Part shown: in pieces, positions 35,378-46,863 of the stretch
Layout of the letters: each line of letters begins with the position of its first letter
Position numbering within the stretch: the first letter of the stretch is position 1
DNA from: an uncultured Novosphingobium sp.
Lineage (GTDB): Bacteria; Pseudomonadota; Alphaproteobacteria; Sphingomonadales; Sphingomonadaceae
Length of the DNA: 64,000 bases
Assembly (NCBI GenBank): GCA_946886075.1
Contig: CAMPHR010000003.1
Span: 1 to 64,000 of the forward strand
Direction: 5' to 3'
Translations under genes and position numbers: made by a program
Notes under the pieces: generated by a model
What the model saw: the letters and a program-made list of their open reading frames with translations, nothing else
The model's database searches: none
What the model was told of the DNA's origin: nothing

Positions 35378-36613
35378 TTATTGCTTCTCCAGATCCCGAT
35401 AAGCCGCCGCGATGATCTCCGGCCGCATGCTGCCGTTCAGCCAAGACGGCCAATATTGCGTCAGGTACAGCAGGAAGAATTTGCGTCCCGGGTCCATCCA
35501 GCATGCGGTTCCCGCCGCGCCCGGCCAGCCGAATACGCCGGCCGGCACCGCGCCCGGCCAATCGAAGAAGCTGTTGGTTTGCTCGCTCGCCTGCAACGAC
35601 ACGGACATGCCCGCACCCATGCCGACATTGGACAGCGTATAGCCGATCGGGACGTCCACGTTCGTCACCGCTTCTGGCAGCAGGTTCGACCGCGCGATCC
35701 GCACCGTCTCCGGCTTCAGCACGCGCACGCCGTCTAGCTCGCCCTCGTTGAGCAGCATGGCAGCGAAGCGGGAATAATCATGCGCCGTCGACACCAGGCC
35801 ACCGCCGCCCGACGGATAATAGGGGCGCGCATAGAGACTGTCCGCCGCATCATCGGCCAATCCCCATGTCCCGTCTTCCTTCTGCTGAGGAAGGTCGGCA
35901 AAGCGGGCGGCGTGATCAGCCGTGATCGAGAAGCCCGTGTCCACCATGCCCAGCGGATCGAACAGGCGCGTCTTCAGGAAGGTTTCGAACGGGATGCCCG
36001 ACGCCACTTCGATCACCAATCCCAAAACGTCCAGCGCAACGCTGTAGTCGAACCGCGTGCCGGGATCAGTGGCCAAAGGCAGGGCCGCGATACGCTCACC
36101 CAATTCGGCAAGCGTTGTCGGCGCGGGGAGATCACCCGGACCCGGTACCCAGTCCCGCGATCCCGGCGCCACGCCATGCTTTGAGTAAAGCTCGCCAAGC
36201 GTCATGCCGTCCATGCCGAAGCCAGCCGTATGGGTCAGCAGGTGACGTACCGTAATCGGGCGGACGGCAGGCCGCGTGACTTCCGGATCGTCACCCTCGA
36301 CGACCCGCATCTCGGCAAAGGCAGGCAAAATCTCGCCAATGGGCTGGTCCAGACCAATGATGCCGTCCTCGATCAGCATCATCGCGCCGATACCGGTGAC
36401 GGGCTTCGACTGGGAGAAGACGCGGAAAATGGACCGCTCGTCCACCACATCCTTGCGCGCGTAGCCCAGCATGCCCTCGCCATGGTAGCGGACGCGACCA
36501 TCGGCCGTTCCCCATGCCAAGATGCCGCCCGATATAACACCCTGCTCGACAAATTCGCGCAGCTTCGCCTCGGTTTCCGGCAATTTCGTCACATCCCGGC
36601 TGGTCTCGGTCAT
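35378..36613 (-). CDS. Serine hydrolase of the class C beta-lactamase/esterase family
   Basis: A 411-residue cytoplasmic protein (no signal peptide) with a beta-lactamase-like fold. The nucleophile is Ser67 in the SxxK motif SQSK (67-70). The second motif Tyr is in FDYSVALDVLG. The third motif lies near the glycine-rich C-terminal part (GVFGWPGAAGTA). Without export it is more likely an EstB-type esterase or lactonase than a beta-lactamase, and hydrolysis of an ester or lactone made by the BVMOs is an attractive fit (inference). It is located between two SDR genes in the acyl-CoA operon. Confidence 0.87.
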   Translation of the reverse strand: MTETSRDVTKLPETEAKLREFVEQGVISGGILAWGTADGRVRYHGEGMLGYARKDVVDERSIFRVFSQSKPVTGIGAMMLIEDGIIGLDQPIGEILPAFAEMRVVEGDDPEVTRPAVRPITVRHLLTHTAGFGMDGMTLGELYSKHGVAPGSRDWVPGPGDLPAPTTLAELGERIAALPLATDPGTRFDYSVALDVLGLVIEVASGIPFETFLKTRLFDPLGMVDTGFSITADHAARFADLPQQKEDGTWGLADDAADSLYARPYYPSGGGGLVSTAHDYSRFAAMLLNEGELDGVRVLKPETVRIARSNLLPEAVTNVDVPIGYTLSNVGMGAGMSVSLQASEQTNSFFDWPGAVPAGVFGWPGAAGTACWMDPGRKFFLLYLTQYWPSWLNGSMRPEIIAAAYRDLEKQ

Positions 36614-36638
36614 GGCAGCAATCCTCTTTATATTCGCC

Positions 36639-36659
36639 AGGGAGGCGGTCAGCCTCCCT
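36639..36659 (-). terminator. Intercistronic hairpin
   Basis: AGGGAGGC (36639-36646) and GCCTCCCT (36652-36659) flank GGTCA, between the SDR stop and the serine-hydrolase start. It may attenuate the last two genes of the operon or stabilise the upstream mRNA. No T-run follows on the minus strand. Confidence 0.4.
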
Positions 36660-36673
36660 TTCAAGACGGACGG

Positions 36674-37435
36674 TCAGCGCGGTCCCATGCGGATGGCGCC
36701 GTCCAGACGGATGACTTCTCCGTTCAGCATCGGATTTTCAATGATATTCTGAACCAGCTTCGCAAATTCATCCGGACGCCCCAGCCGCGACGGGTGCGGC
36801 ACTTGCTTGCCGAGCGAATCCTGCGTCGCCTGGGGCAAGCCCTGCAGCATCGGCGTCAGGAAAATGCCCGGCGCGATCGTCATCACCCTGATGCGGTGTT
36901 GCGCCAGATCACGCGCGATCGGCAGCGTCATCCCAACCACGCCACCTTTGGAAGCGGAATAGGCAGCCTGGCCGATCTGACCATCAAATGCAGCGACCGA
37001 CGCGGTATTGATGATCACGCCCGCTTCTTCGCCATCCACCCCCGCAGCGGCAAGCCGGGCGGCGAAACGCGAAATGACGTTGAAGCTGCCGATCAGGTTG
37101 ATCTCGACGGCCTTGCGGAACGCGTCGAGCGGGTGCGGCGATCCATCCTTCCCCACCACGCGGAACCCCGGCGCCACGCCTGCGCAATTCACCAATATGC
37201 GCGGCGTTCCCAGCTTCGCCTCAGCCGCCGCCAATGCCGCATCCACGGACTCCGCGCTAGTCACGTCCACATGGTGAAAGCTGCCGCCCAACCGCTCGGC
37301 CAAGGCAGCCCCCGCTTCCTCGTTCAGGTCGAAGATAGCGACGCGGGCGCCAAGCTCGGCCAGCCTTGCGGCGGTCGCGCTGCCCAGCCCCGAAGCACCG
37401 CCGGTCACGACGGCGCACAGATCCCTGATGTCCAC
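36674..37435 (-). CDS. SDR, 3-hydroxyacyl-CoA dehydrogenase type-2 (HSD10)-like
   Basis: A 253-residue SDR. The likely start is GTG 37435 with GGAGG 7 bases upstream. TGGASGLGSATAARL binds NAD (Asp in IFDLNEE), and catalytic Ser and Tyr-x3-Lys lie in TASVAAFDGQIGQAAYSASK. The overall pattern, including NCAGVAPGFRVVGKDG and the C-terminal GEVIRLDGAIRMGPR, is that of HSD17B10-like enzymes that oxidise 3-hydroxyacyl-CoAs or hydroxysteroids. Its place downstream of enoyl-CoA hydratase and acyl-CoA dehydrogenase genes supports the 3-hydroxyacyl-CoA step. Confidence 0.92.
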   Translation of the reverse strand: MDIRDLCAVVTGGASGLGSATAARLAELGARVAIFDLNEEAGAALAERLGGSFHHVDVTSAESVDAALAAAEAKLGTPRILVNCAGVAPGFRVVGKDGSPHPLDAFRKAVEINLIGSFNVISRFAARLAAAGVDGEEAGVIINTASVAAFDGQIGQAAYSASKGGVVGMTLPIARDLAQHRIRVMTIAPGIFLTPMLQGLPQATQDSLGKQVPHPSRLGRPDEFAKLVQNIIENPMLNGEVIRLDGAIRMGPR

Positions 37436-37452
37436 GACCGTTCCTCCGTGGC

Positions 37453-37872
37453 TTAAAAGTCCAGGCTGAACGACTGGTCGAACTGAACGAAGCGGTGCGC
37501 GATCTTCCACCCGTCGTCGGTCTTCACCACCGTATCGCGCTGGCGGCCGGTCACGACGATCTTGGAGCTCATCGGCGCATGCCCCGCATTGACGTTCATG
37601 AATGCATATTCGGCATATACCGCGCCGTCCTTCTCGGACACGATCATGTTGAAATTATAGTGGCGGTTCTTGCCCTCGGCCTGCCTATCGGACTCCTTGG
37701 CATGCTCGACCTGCGCCTCAATGCCCTCATAGCGGATCGGAAGACCCTCCATTTCCACGGCCACATCGGGCGTGTAGACGGTGGCGAGCGCCTCCCAGTC
37801 GCCATAGTCGGAATAGCGGGTGAAGCGGGCGATCAGTTCCTGAATCGCAATCTTGTCTTCCAGCGTGATCAT
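37453..37872 (-). CDS. SnoaL/NTF2-like protein
   Basis: A 139-residue single-domain protein of the nuclear transport factor 2 fold (SnoaL_4-like). The N-terminal helix pair is IAIQELIARFTRYSDYGDWE, followed by the curved sheet, with Tyr19, Asp and a His (KIAHRFVQF) lining the expected pocket. Family members include ketosteroid isomerases, dehydratases and cyclases, as well as non-enzymatic binders. The position between an HSD10-like SDR and an enoyl-CoA hydratase, in one operon with short spacers, suggests an isomerase or dehydratase role, but the reaction is not determined. Confidence 0.82.
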   Translation of the reverse strand: MITLEDKIAIQELIARFTRYSDYGDWEALATVYTPDVAVEMEGLPIRYEGIEAQVEHAKESDRQAEGKNRHYNFNMIVSEKDGAVYAEYAFMNVNAGHAPMSSKIVVTGRQRDTVVKTDDGWKIAHRFVQFDQSFSLDF

Positions 37873-37892
37873 CTTGCATCCTTTCCGTTGAA

Positions 37893-38777
37893 TTACTTGC
37901 CGCCATACCAGGGGAAGAAAGGCGGCATCTGCGACGCCTTACCCGTAAATTCCGCCGGCCGCTTTTCGTTAAAGGCGCGGACCCCTTCGCGGCCATCCGC
38001 CTGGCTGGTGTAGAATACCGCCAGCGATTCCGTCAGATGCGCCTGCCACGGATCGGGTTGCGCGCTGTTGCGGTTCAGCATCTGCCGGATCAGCGCGATC
38101 GACACGGGCGATCGGTCCTTGACCAGCGAGCGAGCGAAGGCCTTCGCCTCCTCGACCAGCGTTTCGGCCGGGAACACGGCGCGCACCAGCCCCTTGTCAT
38201 GCGCTTCGGCAGCATCGAAAATATCGGCCTTGTAAGCCCACTCCAGCGCCTGCTCCAATCCAACGATGCGCGGCAGGAAAAAGGAGGAGCAGGCCTCCAT
38301 CGTGATGCCTAGCCGCCCGAAGACAAAGCCGAAGCGCGCCTTGTCCGAAGCAAAGCGGAAATCCATCGGCAGCAGCATGGTCGAACCAATGCCAACCGCC
38401 GCGCCGTTCACCGCGCCGACGATCGGCTTCAGGCAATCATACATCGCCATCGCCACGCGCCCGCCCGTGTCCCGCACGCCTTTCAACATAGCCGGATCAT
38501 CGCCACGCTCGCGCAGATCCTCCATCGTCGGCGTCATGCTTTCGTCCAGGCCAAAGACATTGCCGCCGACCGACAGGTCCATCCCCGCACAGAAGGCACG
38601 GCCCTCGCCCGTCACCACGATCACGCGAACCGCATCATCCTGACTCGCCCTGCCATAGGCGTCGACCAGCTCCTCGCACATCTCGACGGTAAAGGCGTTC
38701 AGCTTGTCCGGTCGATTGAGCGTCAGCAGCAAGACGCCGTCATCCTCAACCTCATAGCGGATCGTATTATAGCTCAT
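37893..38777 (-). CDS. Enoyl-CoA hydratase/isomerase family protein
   Basis: A 294-residue crotonase. ATG 38777 has GGGGAGG 7 bases upstream and lies 2 bases after the preceding stop. Oxyanion-hole motifs are GRAFCAGMDL and GAAVGIGSTMLL. One active-site Glu is likely in GRLGITMEACSS. A long loop between about residues 70 and 95 and the C-terminal extension distinguish it from FadB-type hydratases. It hydrates or isomerises an enoyl-CoA produced by the acyl-CoA dehydrogenase of the same operon. Confidence 0.92.
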   Translation of the reverse strand: MSYNTIRYEVEDDGVLLLTLNRPDKLNAFTVEMCEELVDAYGRASQDDAVRVIVVTGEGRAFCAGMDLSVGGNVFGLDESMTPTMEDLRERGDDPAMLKGVRDTGGRVAMAMYDCLKPIVGAVNGAAVGIGSTMLLPMDFRFASDKARFGFVFGRLGITMEACSSFFLPRIVGLEQALEWAYKADIFDAAEAHDKGLVRAVFPAETLVEEAKAFARSLVKDRSPVSIALIRQMLNRNSAQPDPWQAHLTESLAVFYTSQADGREGVRAFNEKRPAEFTGKASQMPPFFPWYGGK

Positions 38778-38779
38778 GC

Positions 38780-40829
<2,050 letters not shown>

Positions 40830-40833
<4 letters not shown>

Positions 40834-42008
40834 GACTTGGCCAGCGCCTCGCGCTTGATCTTCTTTGCGAGCGACCATTTATGCACCTGCGTCGGCCCGT
40901 CATAAATGCGAAAGGCGCGGATTTCGCGGAATACCTGCTCCACGATCGTGTCATGGCTCACACCCGTCCCGCCCATCACCTGCACGCAGCGGTCGGCCAC
41001 TCGGAACAGCGTCTCGGACACAGCGACCTTCGCCATGGAGCTTTCCGTGATCGCCTTTTCGCCTGAGTCCAGTACGTCCGCGCACCAATCGATCATCAAC
41101 TCGCACTGCTTCAGGTCGATCAGGTTGTCCGCCAGCATGAATCCAACGCCCTCATGATCGATCAGCGGCTTGCCGAAAGCCTGCCGCTTCACCGCATAGT
41201 CCGTCGCGATCTCATTCGCCCGCGTCGCAGCGCCCAGCCAGCGCATGCAATGCGTCAGCCGCGCCGGAGCCAGCCTGACCTGCGCATAGGCAAAGCCCTC
41301 ATGCGGCGCGCCCAGCACAGCCTCGGGCGGCAGGCGCAAATTATTGACCTTCACCACCGCATGACCACCCGGCATCGAGCTGTCGATGGTGCCGATCAAC
41401 CGTTCCTGCACCAGCGCGGGATGCGGCAGCGGGACGAGGAACATCGTCGCAGCCGCCGCGCCGTCATCGCGCTCTGTCTTCGCCATCAGGATCGCAAAGC
41501 TGGCCCCGGCGAACCCGGTGGCAAAGGCCTTGCGCCCGTTGATGACCCATTCGCCGCCCTCCAGCTGCGCCCGAGTCTGCATCATCGACGGGTCCGATCC
41601 GGTCCCGCCTTCCGCCGCCAGTTCGGTCATCAGGAAGCAGGATCGCCCATTCCCCGCCACCATCGGGTCGAGATAGCGGCGCTTCTGCTCCGCCGTAGCC
41701 ACCTTCCCCAGCAGGAACATATTGCCTTCGTCCGGCGCGTTGGTGTTGCAGGCAAGCGGACCCAGCGGCGACAGTCCCGAAGCGCGCAGCACCCGCGCCG
41801 TCGCCCGATGGCTGAGGTGCGTTCCGTCGCCGCGAATATGCGGCGTCAGGACGCCCGCCTCTCGCGCCTTGGCGCGCATTTCCTGCACCAGCGCATCCAG
41901 CGGGCCATGATCATCCCGGCGGCCATCCGTCTCATAAGGAATGACCACATCGCGGACGAAATCCTCGACCTTGCAGGCAATCGCCGCACCCTCGTCAAGA
42001 TCTGCCAT
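40830..42008 (-). CDS. Acyl-CoA dehydrogenase, ACAD11/LvaC-like
   Basis: A 392-residue FAD-dependent acyl-CoA dehydrogenase. ATG 42008 has GGAG 8 bases upstream. The FAD-contact segments [20 protein letters not shown] and [18 protein letters not shown] are clear. A late motif, [12 protein letters not shown] followed by [20 protein letters not shown], holds the flavin and adenine contacts, but I could not identify the catalytic Glu confidently. It is the first gene of the operon running to 34566. Coupling with the kinase suggests that the pair removes a phosphorylated 4-hydroxy group from acyl-CoA (inference from ACAD10/11 and LvaA/LvaC). Confidence 0.93.
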
Positions 42009-42032
42009 GGCTCGTCTCCGCTCTTATCCTTT

Positions 42033-42048
42033 CTTGGCGCTTGCCAAG
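42033..42048. promoter_or_regulatory. Palindrome between divergent operons
   Basis: CTTGGC (42033-42038) and GCCAAG (42043-42048) flank GCTT, 24 bases from the acyl-CoA dehydrogenase start and 94 bases before the acyl-CoA synthetase start. It is a candidate operator in the 134-base divergent promoter region. No -35/-10 pair is convincing. Confidence 0.3.
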
Positions 42049-42142
42049 GGAGGAAGCACAATGCAAGGTGTAATTAGGAAGCCATTGAAGAGCTTCATGC
42101 CCGCCACTGCATAGCAGGCCGGGCGGAGAGGACCGATACGAA

Positions 42143-43738
42143 ATGCAGCATCTGCAACTCCGCAAGGAAGTGCGTCATGGCAGGCTGGTCGACTGTCACC
42201 AGCATCGCCCCGTCGACATTTACGTCATGTTCCTCGACGCAGTCCGGCGCGCGCCGGATAGCATCGCACTGGTCGATGGCGAGGAGCGGTGGAGCTACGC
42301 CGTCCTCGCCGCCCGCGTCGCCGCCTGCGCCGCGCGGCTGACATCACTCGGCCTCGCGCCGGGTGACAGGCTCGCCATCCTGCTATCTAACCGGGCCGAC
42401 TATTCCACCCTGCTGCTGACTGCGGCAAGGCTGGGCTTGATCGCCGTGCCGATGAATATCCGCCAGCGCCCCCCGGAAACCGCCTATGCCCTGGATGACA
42501 GCGGCGCGGCTGCGATCATCTATGACGACGCGCTGGAAGACCAGCTGCCCGACCGCTCCGGCCATCCCCAGCTGCGCCACTGGCTGCGCTATTCGGATGA
42601 AGCCGCCCTATGGACCGCCGCCGCTCCCGAAGCGCTGACAGACGCGCCGGAACGCTCGGCCGTGGGCGAAGATGACCCCTTCTGCATCCTCTACACCTCG
42701 GGCACCACCGGCCGTCCCAAGGGTGCCGTCCTCACGCATCTCGGCCTTGTCACCAACAGCATCGGCAGCCAGCAGCATCTAGGCCTGAAGGATGGCGAGT
42801 CGATGATCCTCGCCGTCCCTGCCTCCCACGTCACCGGCATCGCCCTCATCCTGATGCTCAGCATCCGGGTCGCGGGCAAGGTGGTGATGCAGCAGGCGTT
42901 CAAGGCCCGCCCATTCCTGGAACTCGCGCAGGCCGAACGCATGAGCTACGTCATCATGGTCCCCGCCATGTACAAGCTCTGCCTCATGGAGCCCGACTTT
43001 GCGGACTTCGACCTGTCGAGCTGGCGCATCGGCGCGTTCGGTGGGGCGCCCATGGCCGAATCCAGCATCGAAACACTCGCGGCCCAACTTCCACAACTGA
43101 CGCTGGTGAACATCTACGGATCGACCGAAACCTCCTCGCCCGCAGTCATGATGCCGCTCGGCGAATGCCCGGCCCATCCGGACAAGGTCGGCAAGGCCCT
43201 GCCTTACGCCGACATCATCATCATGGATGAGGAAGGCCGCGAACTGCCGCCCGGCGAACAAGGCGAAATCTGGATCGCGGGCGCGATGACGATACCGCGC
43301 TACTGGAACAACCCCGAAGCGACCGAGAAAGGCTTCACCGGCGGCTATTGGAAATCCGGCGACATCGGCACCATGGACGCGGACGGCTATATCCGCCTTC
43401 TCGACCGGATGAAGGACATGATCAACCGTGGCGGCTTCAAAATCTACTCGGTGGAGGTTGAAAACATGCTCATGTCGCATGAAGCCGTCACTGAAGCCGT
43501 GGTGGTCGGCAGGCCCTGCCCCGTTCTGGGCGAACGCGTCGAGGCATTCGTCGTCGCGCGCGGGCAGGCGGATGGTATGACCCTGCGCGACTTTTGCGCT
43601 CGACAAATGTCCGACTACAAGGTTCCCGACCATGTCTACATCGTGGAAGGGCCACTGCCCCGCAATCCCAATGGCAAGCTGCTGAAAGATGCCGTGCGCG
43701 AATGGCTGCCCAGCTTATTCGCTGTCAACAATATCTGA
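42143..43738 (+). CDS. AMP-dependent acyl-CoA synthetase
   Basis: A 531-residue ANL-superfamily ligase forming an acyl-adenylate, then an acyl-CoA. The P-loop-like ILYTSGTTGRPKGA lies at about residues 188-201. Motif A5 YGSTETSSPAV and the hinge region RLLDRMKDMINRGGFKIYSVEVE follow, with the C-terminal catalytic Lys in RNPNGKLLKDAV. Length is typical. It activates a carboxylic acid for the divergent acyl-CoA operon. The start is uncertain by up to about 80 bases: an N-terminal stretch rich in His and Arg (QHLQLRKEVRHGRLVDCHQH) is unusual, and a later ATG is possible. Confidence 0.92.
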   Translation: MQHLQLRKEVRHGRLVDCHQHRPVDIYVMFLDAVRRAPDSIALVDGEERWSYAVLAARVAACAARLTSLGLAPGDRLAILLSNRADYSTLLLTAARLGLIAVPMNIRQRPPETAYALDDSGAAAIIYDDALEDQLPDRSGHPQLRHWLRYSDEAALWTAAAPEALTDAPERSAVGEDDPFCILYTSGTTGRPKGAVLTHLGLVTNSIGSQQHLGLKDGESMILAVPASHVTGIALILMLSIRVAGKVVMQQAFKARPFLELAQAERMSYVIMVPAMYKLCLMEPDFADFDLSSWRIGAFGGAPMAESSIETLAAQLPQLTLVNIYGSTETSSPAVMMPLGECPAHPDKVGKALPYADIIIMDEEGRELPPGEQGEIWIAGAMTIPRYWNNPEATEKGFTGGYWKSGDIGTMDADGYIRLLDRMKDMINRGGFKIYSVEVENMLMSHEAVTEAVVVGRPCPVLGERVEAFVVARGQADGMTLRDFCARQMSDYKVPDHVYIVEGPLPRNPNGKLLKDAVREWLPSLFAVNNI

Positions 43739-43874
43739 ACTACATCGTTCGTTGTCATATCTTGCCACTGGGAGTGGAATAAGTTAGGACTCACTCAGTA
43801 GCCGAGCCGCCACAGCCCAAGCTGGCTACAAATCAAAAGGCGGCCGGTAGTTGTAGGTACTCAGGAGAGTTCAC

Positions 43875-44921
43875 ATGACCACCCAATTCCGCCCCGTGGC
43901 ACCACCCCAGATCATCGAAAATGCCTATAGCGAGGATCAGCATCGCCGCATGCTGAACGTCGTGCGGGAAAACGGCCCCTGGTCGCTGATCCTGGCCCAA
44001 CATTTCAAGTCGCCCGAAGAAGTCGTCGCGACCACCTCGGGCAGTCTGCCGGAAGGCTTCACGCCCACATGGGACATGTTCCTTTCGCCGGTTTTCCGTG
44101 GCTATTTCGCGCAAGGGTCGACGGTCCAGCACCCGGACATTGAGGACTGTTTTTTCAACAAAAAATTCCTCGACCTTGTCCGGGCATATTGGAAGGCGGA
44201 CTATGCCCGTCCCGACAATATGCTGTTCAACATCCAGGGGCCGAGCCGTGGCAGCGACACGCCCCATGTCGATGCCACCCGCTTCCGTGGCATCTCCATG
44301 CAGACATCGCCGGTATGGCTGATGAACATCATGGTGAAGTCCGGCCTGTTCGAACATTGGCGCGCGAAAAAGGCGCAGGTCATCACCTGGTATTACAAAG
44401 GCAATATTGGCGGCGGCTTCAACTATTGGCCTGACGGTCCGCAGGGCCAGCCAGCCCAGATCAAGGCGCCCATGTGGAGCCGCGCGGTCGTCGTTGAAAA
44501 TGAAATGATGTACCACACGGCAGAAGCCGTGGGTCCCGCCGCCCTGCGCCAGCCTGAAGGCCTTGCGATCAATTCGCTCATCGGCGCTGATCCCGAAGAC
44601 CCCAATGGCTGGCAGATCACCACGGATGGCAAGGTTATCCAGAAGATTCCGGAAGACGAATTCCGCTTCCTCATCCACTGGGGCGCGGACATCTTCATGG
44701 ACTTTAGCGAACTCAAGCGCTCGCTGGATCATACCGACGACATCAGCAACGATCAGGTGTTCGACATGCTGATCGCCGACCTGCGCGCACGCGGCGTCGC
44801 TTTCGAGGTGCCCACCGATCCGCTGACGGACCAGCAGTTCATCCGTTTGCTGGTCCAGATCTACGATCCCGGCAAGCCGTCCATTTTCCCGCCGGAACCG
44901 GAGGAAGCACTGGCCGCCTGA
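43875..44921 (+). CDS. Unrecognised protein with HxD...H...R pattern, putative Fe(II)/2OG oxygenase (copy 1)
   Basis: A 348-residue soluble protein. ATG 43875 follows CAGGAGAG. I do not recognise the family by name. The candidate facial triad is His131-Val-Asp133 (DTPHVDATRFRG) and His214 (EMMYHTAEAVG). Arg225 sits 11 residues after the distal His, the position of the 2-oxoglutarate-binding Arg in phytanoyl-type dioxygenases. A shared core with the next gene includes WxLI, KSGLF, WYY and TYWPDGP-like segments. It lies in tandem with that paralogue and upstream of an SDR, with a possible role in hydroxylating a catabolic intermediate. Confidence 0.75.
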   Translation: MTTQFRPVAPPQIIENAYSEDQHRRMLNVVRENGPWSLILAQHFKSPEEVVATTSGSLPEGFTPTWDMFLSPVFRGYFAQGSTVQHPDIEDCFFNKKFLDLVRAYWKADYARPDNMLFNIQGPSRGSDTPHVDATRFRGISMQTSPVWLMNIMVKSGLFEHWRAKKAQVITWYYKGNIGGGFNYWPDGPQGQPAQIKAPMWSRAVVVENEMMYHTAEAVGPAALRQPEGLAINSLIGADPEDPNGWQITTDGKVIQKIPEDEFRFLIHWGADIFMDFSELKRSLDHTDDISNDQVFDMLIADLRARGVAFEVPTDPLTDQQFIRLLVQIYDPGKPSIFPPEPEEALAA

Positions 44922-44980
44922 CAAACAGGTGCATGCACGGCGGCGGCAATATATAGTTCGAATGACAATGGAGAGGACCC

Positions 44981-46048
44981 ATGGAAAAATCGAAGCGCCG
45001 CCGCCCCATGACGCCGATCGTGCCGCCCCGCCCGATCAGCGACATCTTCACGGCTGACGAATATGCGCAACTGACCGGCATCCTGCGCACCAAGGGGCCA
45101 TGGCAGCTGATCCAGGCCATCCACTTCAAATCCGCTGAAGAAATGCTCGCCGTGTCGAGCCCTTCCGGCGGGCTGAACAAAGGGCTGACGCTATCGGACC
45201 TGCTGACCCCCGCCTTTCGCGGTACGTTCGGCAATAACGGCCTGCCTTATGTCGAAGAAGCGCATGAGATATTCTACAGCCGCAAATTGCTGGACCTTGT
45301 GAAGGGGATGCACGGCGCCCGCTACGGCGCGCCCTATCTGTTCCAGTTCAACATCAATGCGCCGTCGCACGGCTTTGATCCGGGCCATATCGACGGCCGC
45401 AGCTGGCGCGGGCTCGACCCGACCAACATGCCCGCATGGCTGGGCGCGGTCATGGCCAAGTCCGGGCTGTTCGATCGATGGGAGGTGAAGGCCGGGCAGG
45501 TGATCGCCTGGTATTATGATTCCGACATCGACGGCGGCTTCACCTATTGGCCCGATGGTCCCGATCGCGCACCGGAGAGGCTGTCCGCCCCGATCTGGAA
45601 CAGCGGGCTCGTGACCGACAACCAACATATGTACCACCGTGGCGAAGCGTCCGGCGCACCGGAAAGGCGCGACATGGCAGCGGGCATGACGCTGCAATCG
45701 ATGATAGAGGCGGACGGTGAGGACGGCTGGCGCATCATCGACGGTGACCGCATCATCGCTCGCTATGAAGCAAGCGACATGCGCACGCTCTTCCACTATA
45801 GCGCGCATGTGTTCACCGACATGGCGGACCTCAAGCGCTTCTATGACCATGTGGATGACCTGACCACCGATCAGGCCTTCGACATCATGATCGCGGACCT
45901 CAAGGCAAAAGGCATCCCCGTCGCCATCCCGACCGATCCCATGTCCGACCCCAACTTCATCGCGACGCTGACGGCCGCCTATGCGACCAGCCCGACCAGC
46001 TATCATCCCGACGCGCCGCTCCACACGCGGCCGCAAATGGCGGCATGA
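44981..46048 (+). CDS. Unrecognised protein with HxD...H...R pattern, putative Fe(II)/2OG oxygenase (copy 2)
   Basis: A 355-residue paralogue of the preceding gene, with triad candidates His136-Ile-Asp138 (DPGHIDGRSWRG) and His219 (NQHMYHRGEASG), and Arg230 11 residues later. Common landmarks are GPWQLIQAIHFKSAEEM, VMAKSGLFDRW and the FTYWPDGP segment. Its N-terminus is very basic (MEKSKRRRPM). GGAGAGG lies just before the ATG. The gene overlaps the next SDR start as ATGA, so both proteins are made together. Divergence between copies suggests two different substrates or a heterodimer. Confidence 0.76.
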   Translation: MEKSKRRRPMTPIVPPRPISDIFTADEYAQLTGILRTKGPWQLIQAIHFKSAEEMLAVSSPSGGLNKGLTLSDLLTPAFRGTFGNNGLPYVEEAHEIFYSRKLLDLVKGMHGARYGAPYLFQFNINAPSHGFDPGHIDGRSWRGLDPTNMPAWLGAVMAKSGLFDRWEVKAGQVIAWYYDSDIDGGFTYWPDGPDRAPERLSAPIWNSGLVTDNQHMYHRGEASGAPERRDMAAGMTLQSMIEADGEDGWRIIDGDRIIARYEASDMRTLFHYSAHVFTDMADLKRFYDHVDDLTTDQAFDIMIADLKAKGIPVAIPTDPMSDPNFIATLTAAYATSPTSYHPDAPLHTRPQMAA

Positions 46049-46791
46049 CCGCGCGCACCTTTGGACTTGAAGGCAAGACCGCGCTGATAACTGGCGCGAG
46101 CAGCGGGCTCGGCGCGCATTTCGCGCGCACGCTCGCTGCCGAAGGCGTTCGGCTGGTCCTCACCGCCCGGCGTGGCGATCAGCTGGAAAGCCTCGCCGCA
46201 TCGCTTCCTGACGCCCGCGCCATCACGCTTGACGTTCAGGACGCCGCCGCCATCGACCGCCTGTGGGAAGAGGTCGGCGCCGTCGACATCCTCATCAACA
46301 ATGCGGGCATCGCCAGCACCGGGCCGATGCTGAACCAGGATGCGGCGCATTTCGACCAGGTGATGGATACGAACGCGCGCGGCGCTTATCTCGTCGCGCG
46401 CGGCGCGGCGCGCTCCATGCTCGCGGCAGGCAAGCCGGGCAGCATCATCAACATCGCGTCCATCCTGGGCCTTCGACAGGGCGCTCAGCTTGGACCCTAT
46501 GCCATTTCGAAAGCGGCGGTAGTGCAGATGACCAAGGTCATGGCGCTGGAATGGGCGCGTCATGACATTCGCGTGAACGCCCTCTGCCCCGGCTATATCG
46601 TAACGCCCTTGAATGAGCATTTCTGGGAGACGGACGCGGGCAAGGCGATGATCAACCGCATTCCGCAACGCCGGATCGGAAGTCCGGAAGATCTGGACGG
46701 CGCCCTGCTCCTGCTCGCGTCGGATCTCGGCGCCTACATCACCGGCGCGGAGCTGGCGGTCGACGGCGGACACCTCGTCAACTCGCTCTAA
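46045..46791 (+). CDS. SDR-family oxidoreductase
   Basis: A 248-residue classical SDR starting at ATG 46045, overlapping the preceding stop as ATGA. NAD(P)-binding TGASSGLGAHFARTL is followed by a basic residue pattern (LTARRGD) that favours NADP. NNAG is present, and the catalytic Ser and Tyr-x3-Lys lie in NIASILGLRQ and YAISKAAVVQ. The C-terminus has ITGAELAVDGGHLV. Translational coupling suggests that it oxidises or reduces the product of the paired putative oxygenases. Confidence 0.93.
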   Translation: MTARTFGLEGKTALITGASSGLGAHFARTLAAEGVRLVLTARRGDQLESLAASLPDARAITLDVQDAAAIDRLWEEVGAVDILINNAGIASTGPMLNQDAAHFDQVMDTNARGAYLVARGAARSMLAAGKPGSIINIASILGLRQGAQLGPYAISKAAVVQMTKVMALEWARHDIRVNALCPGYIVTPLNEHFWETDAGKAMINRIPQRRIGSPEDLDGALLLLASDLGAYITGAELAVDGGHLVNSL

Positions 46792-46863
46792 CCGCCTCCG
46801 CCCCTCCGGAACTGACGGCCGGGCGCTTGACGCCGGGTGCCCGGCTGTTGCTTCCTCACCCCG

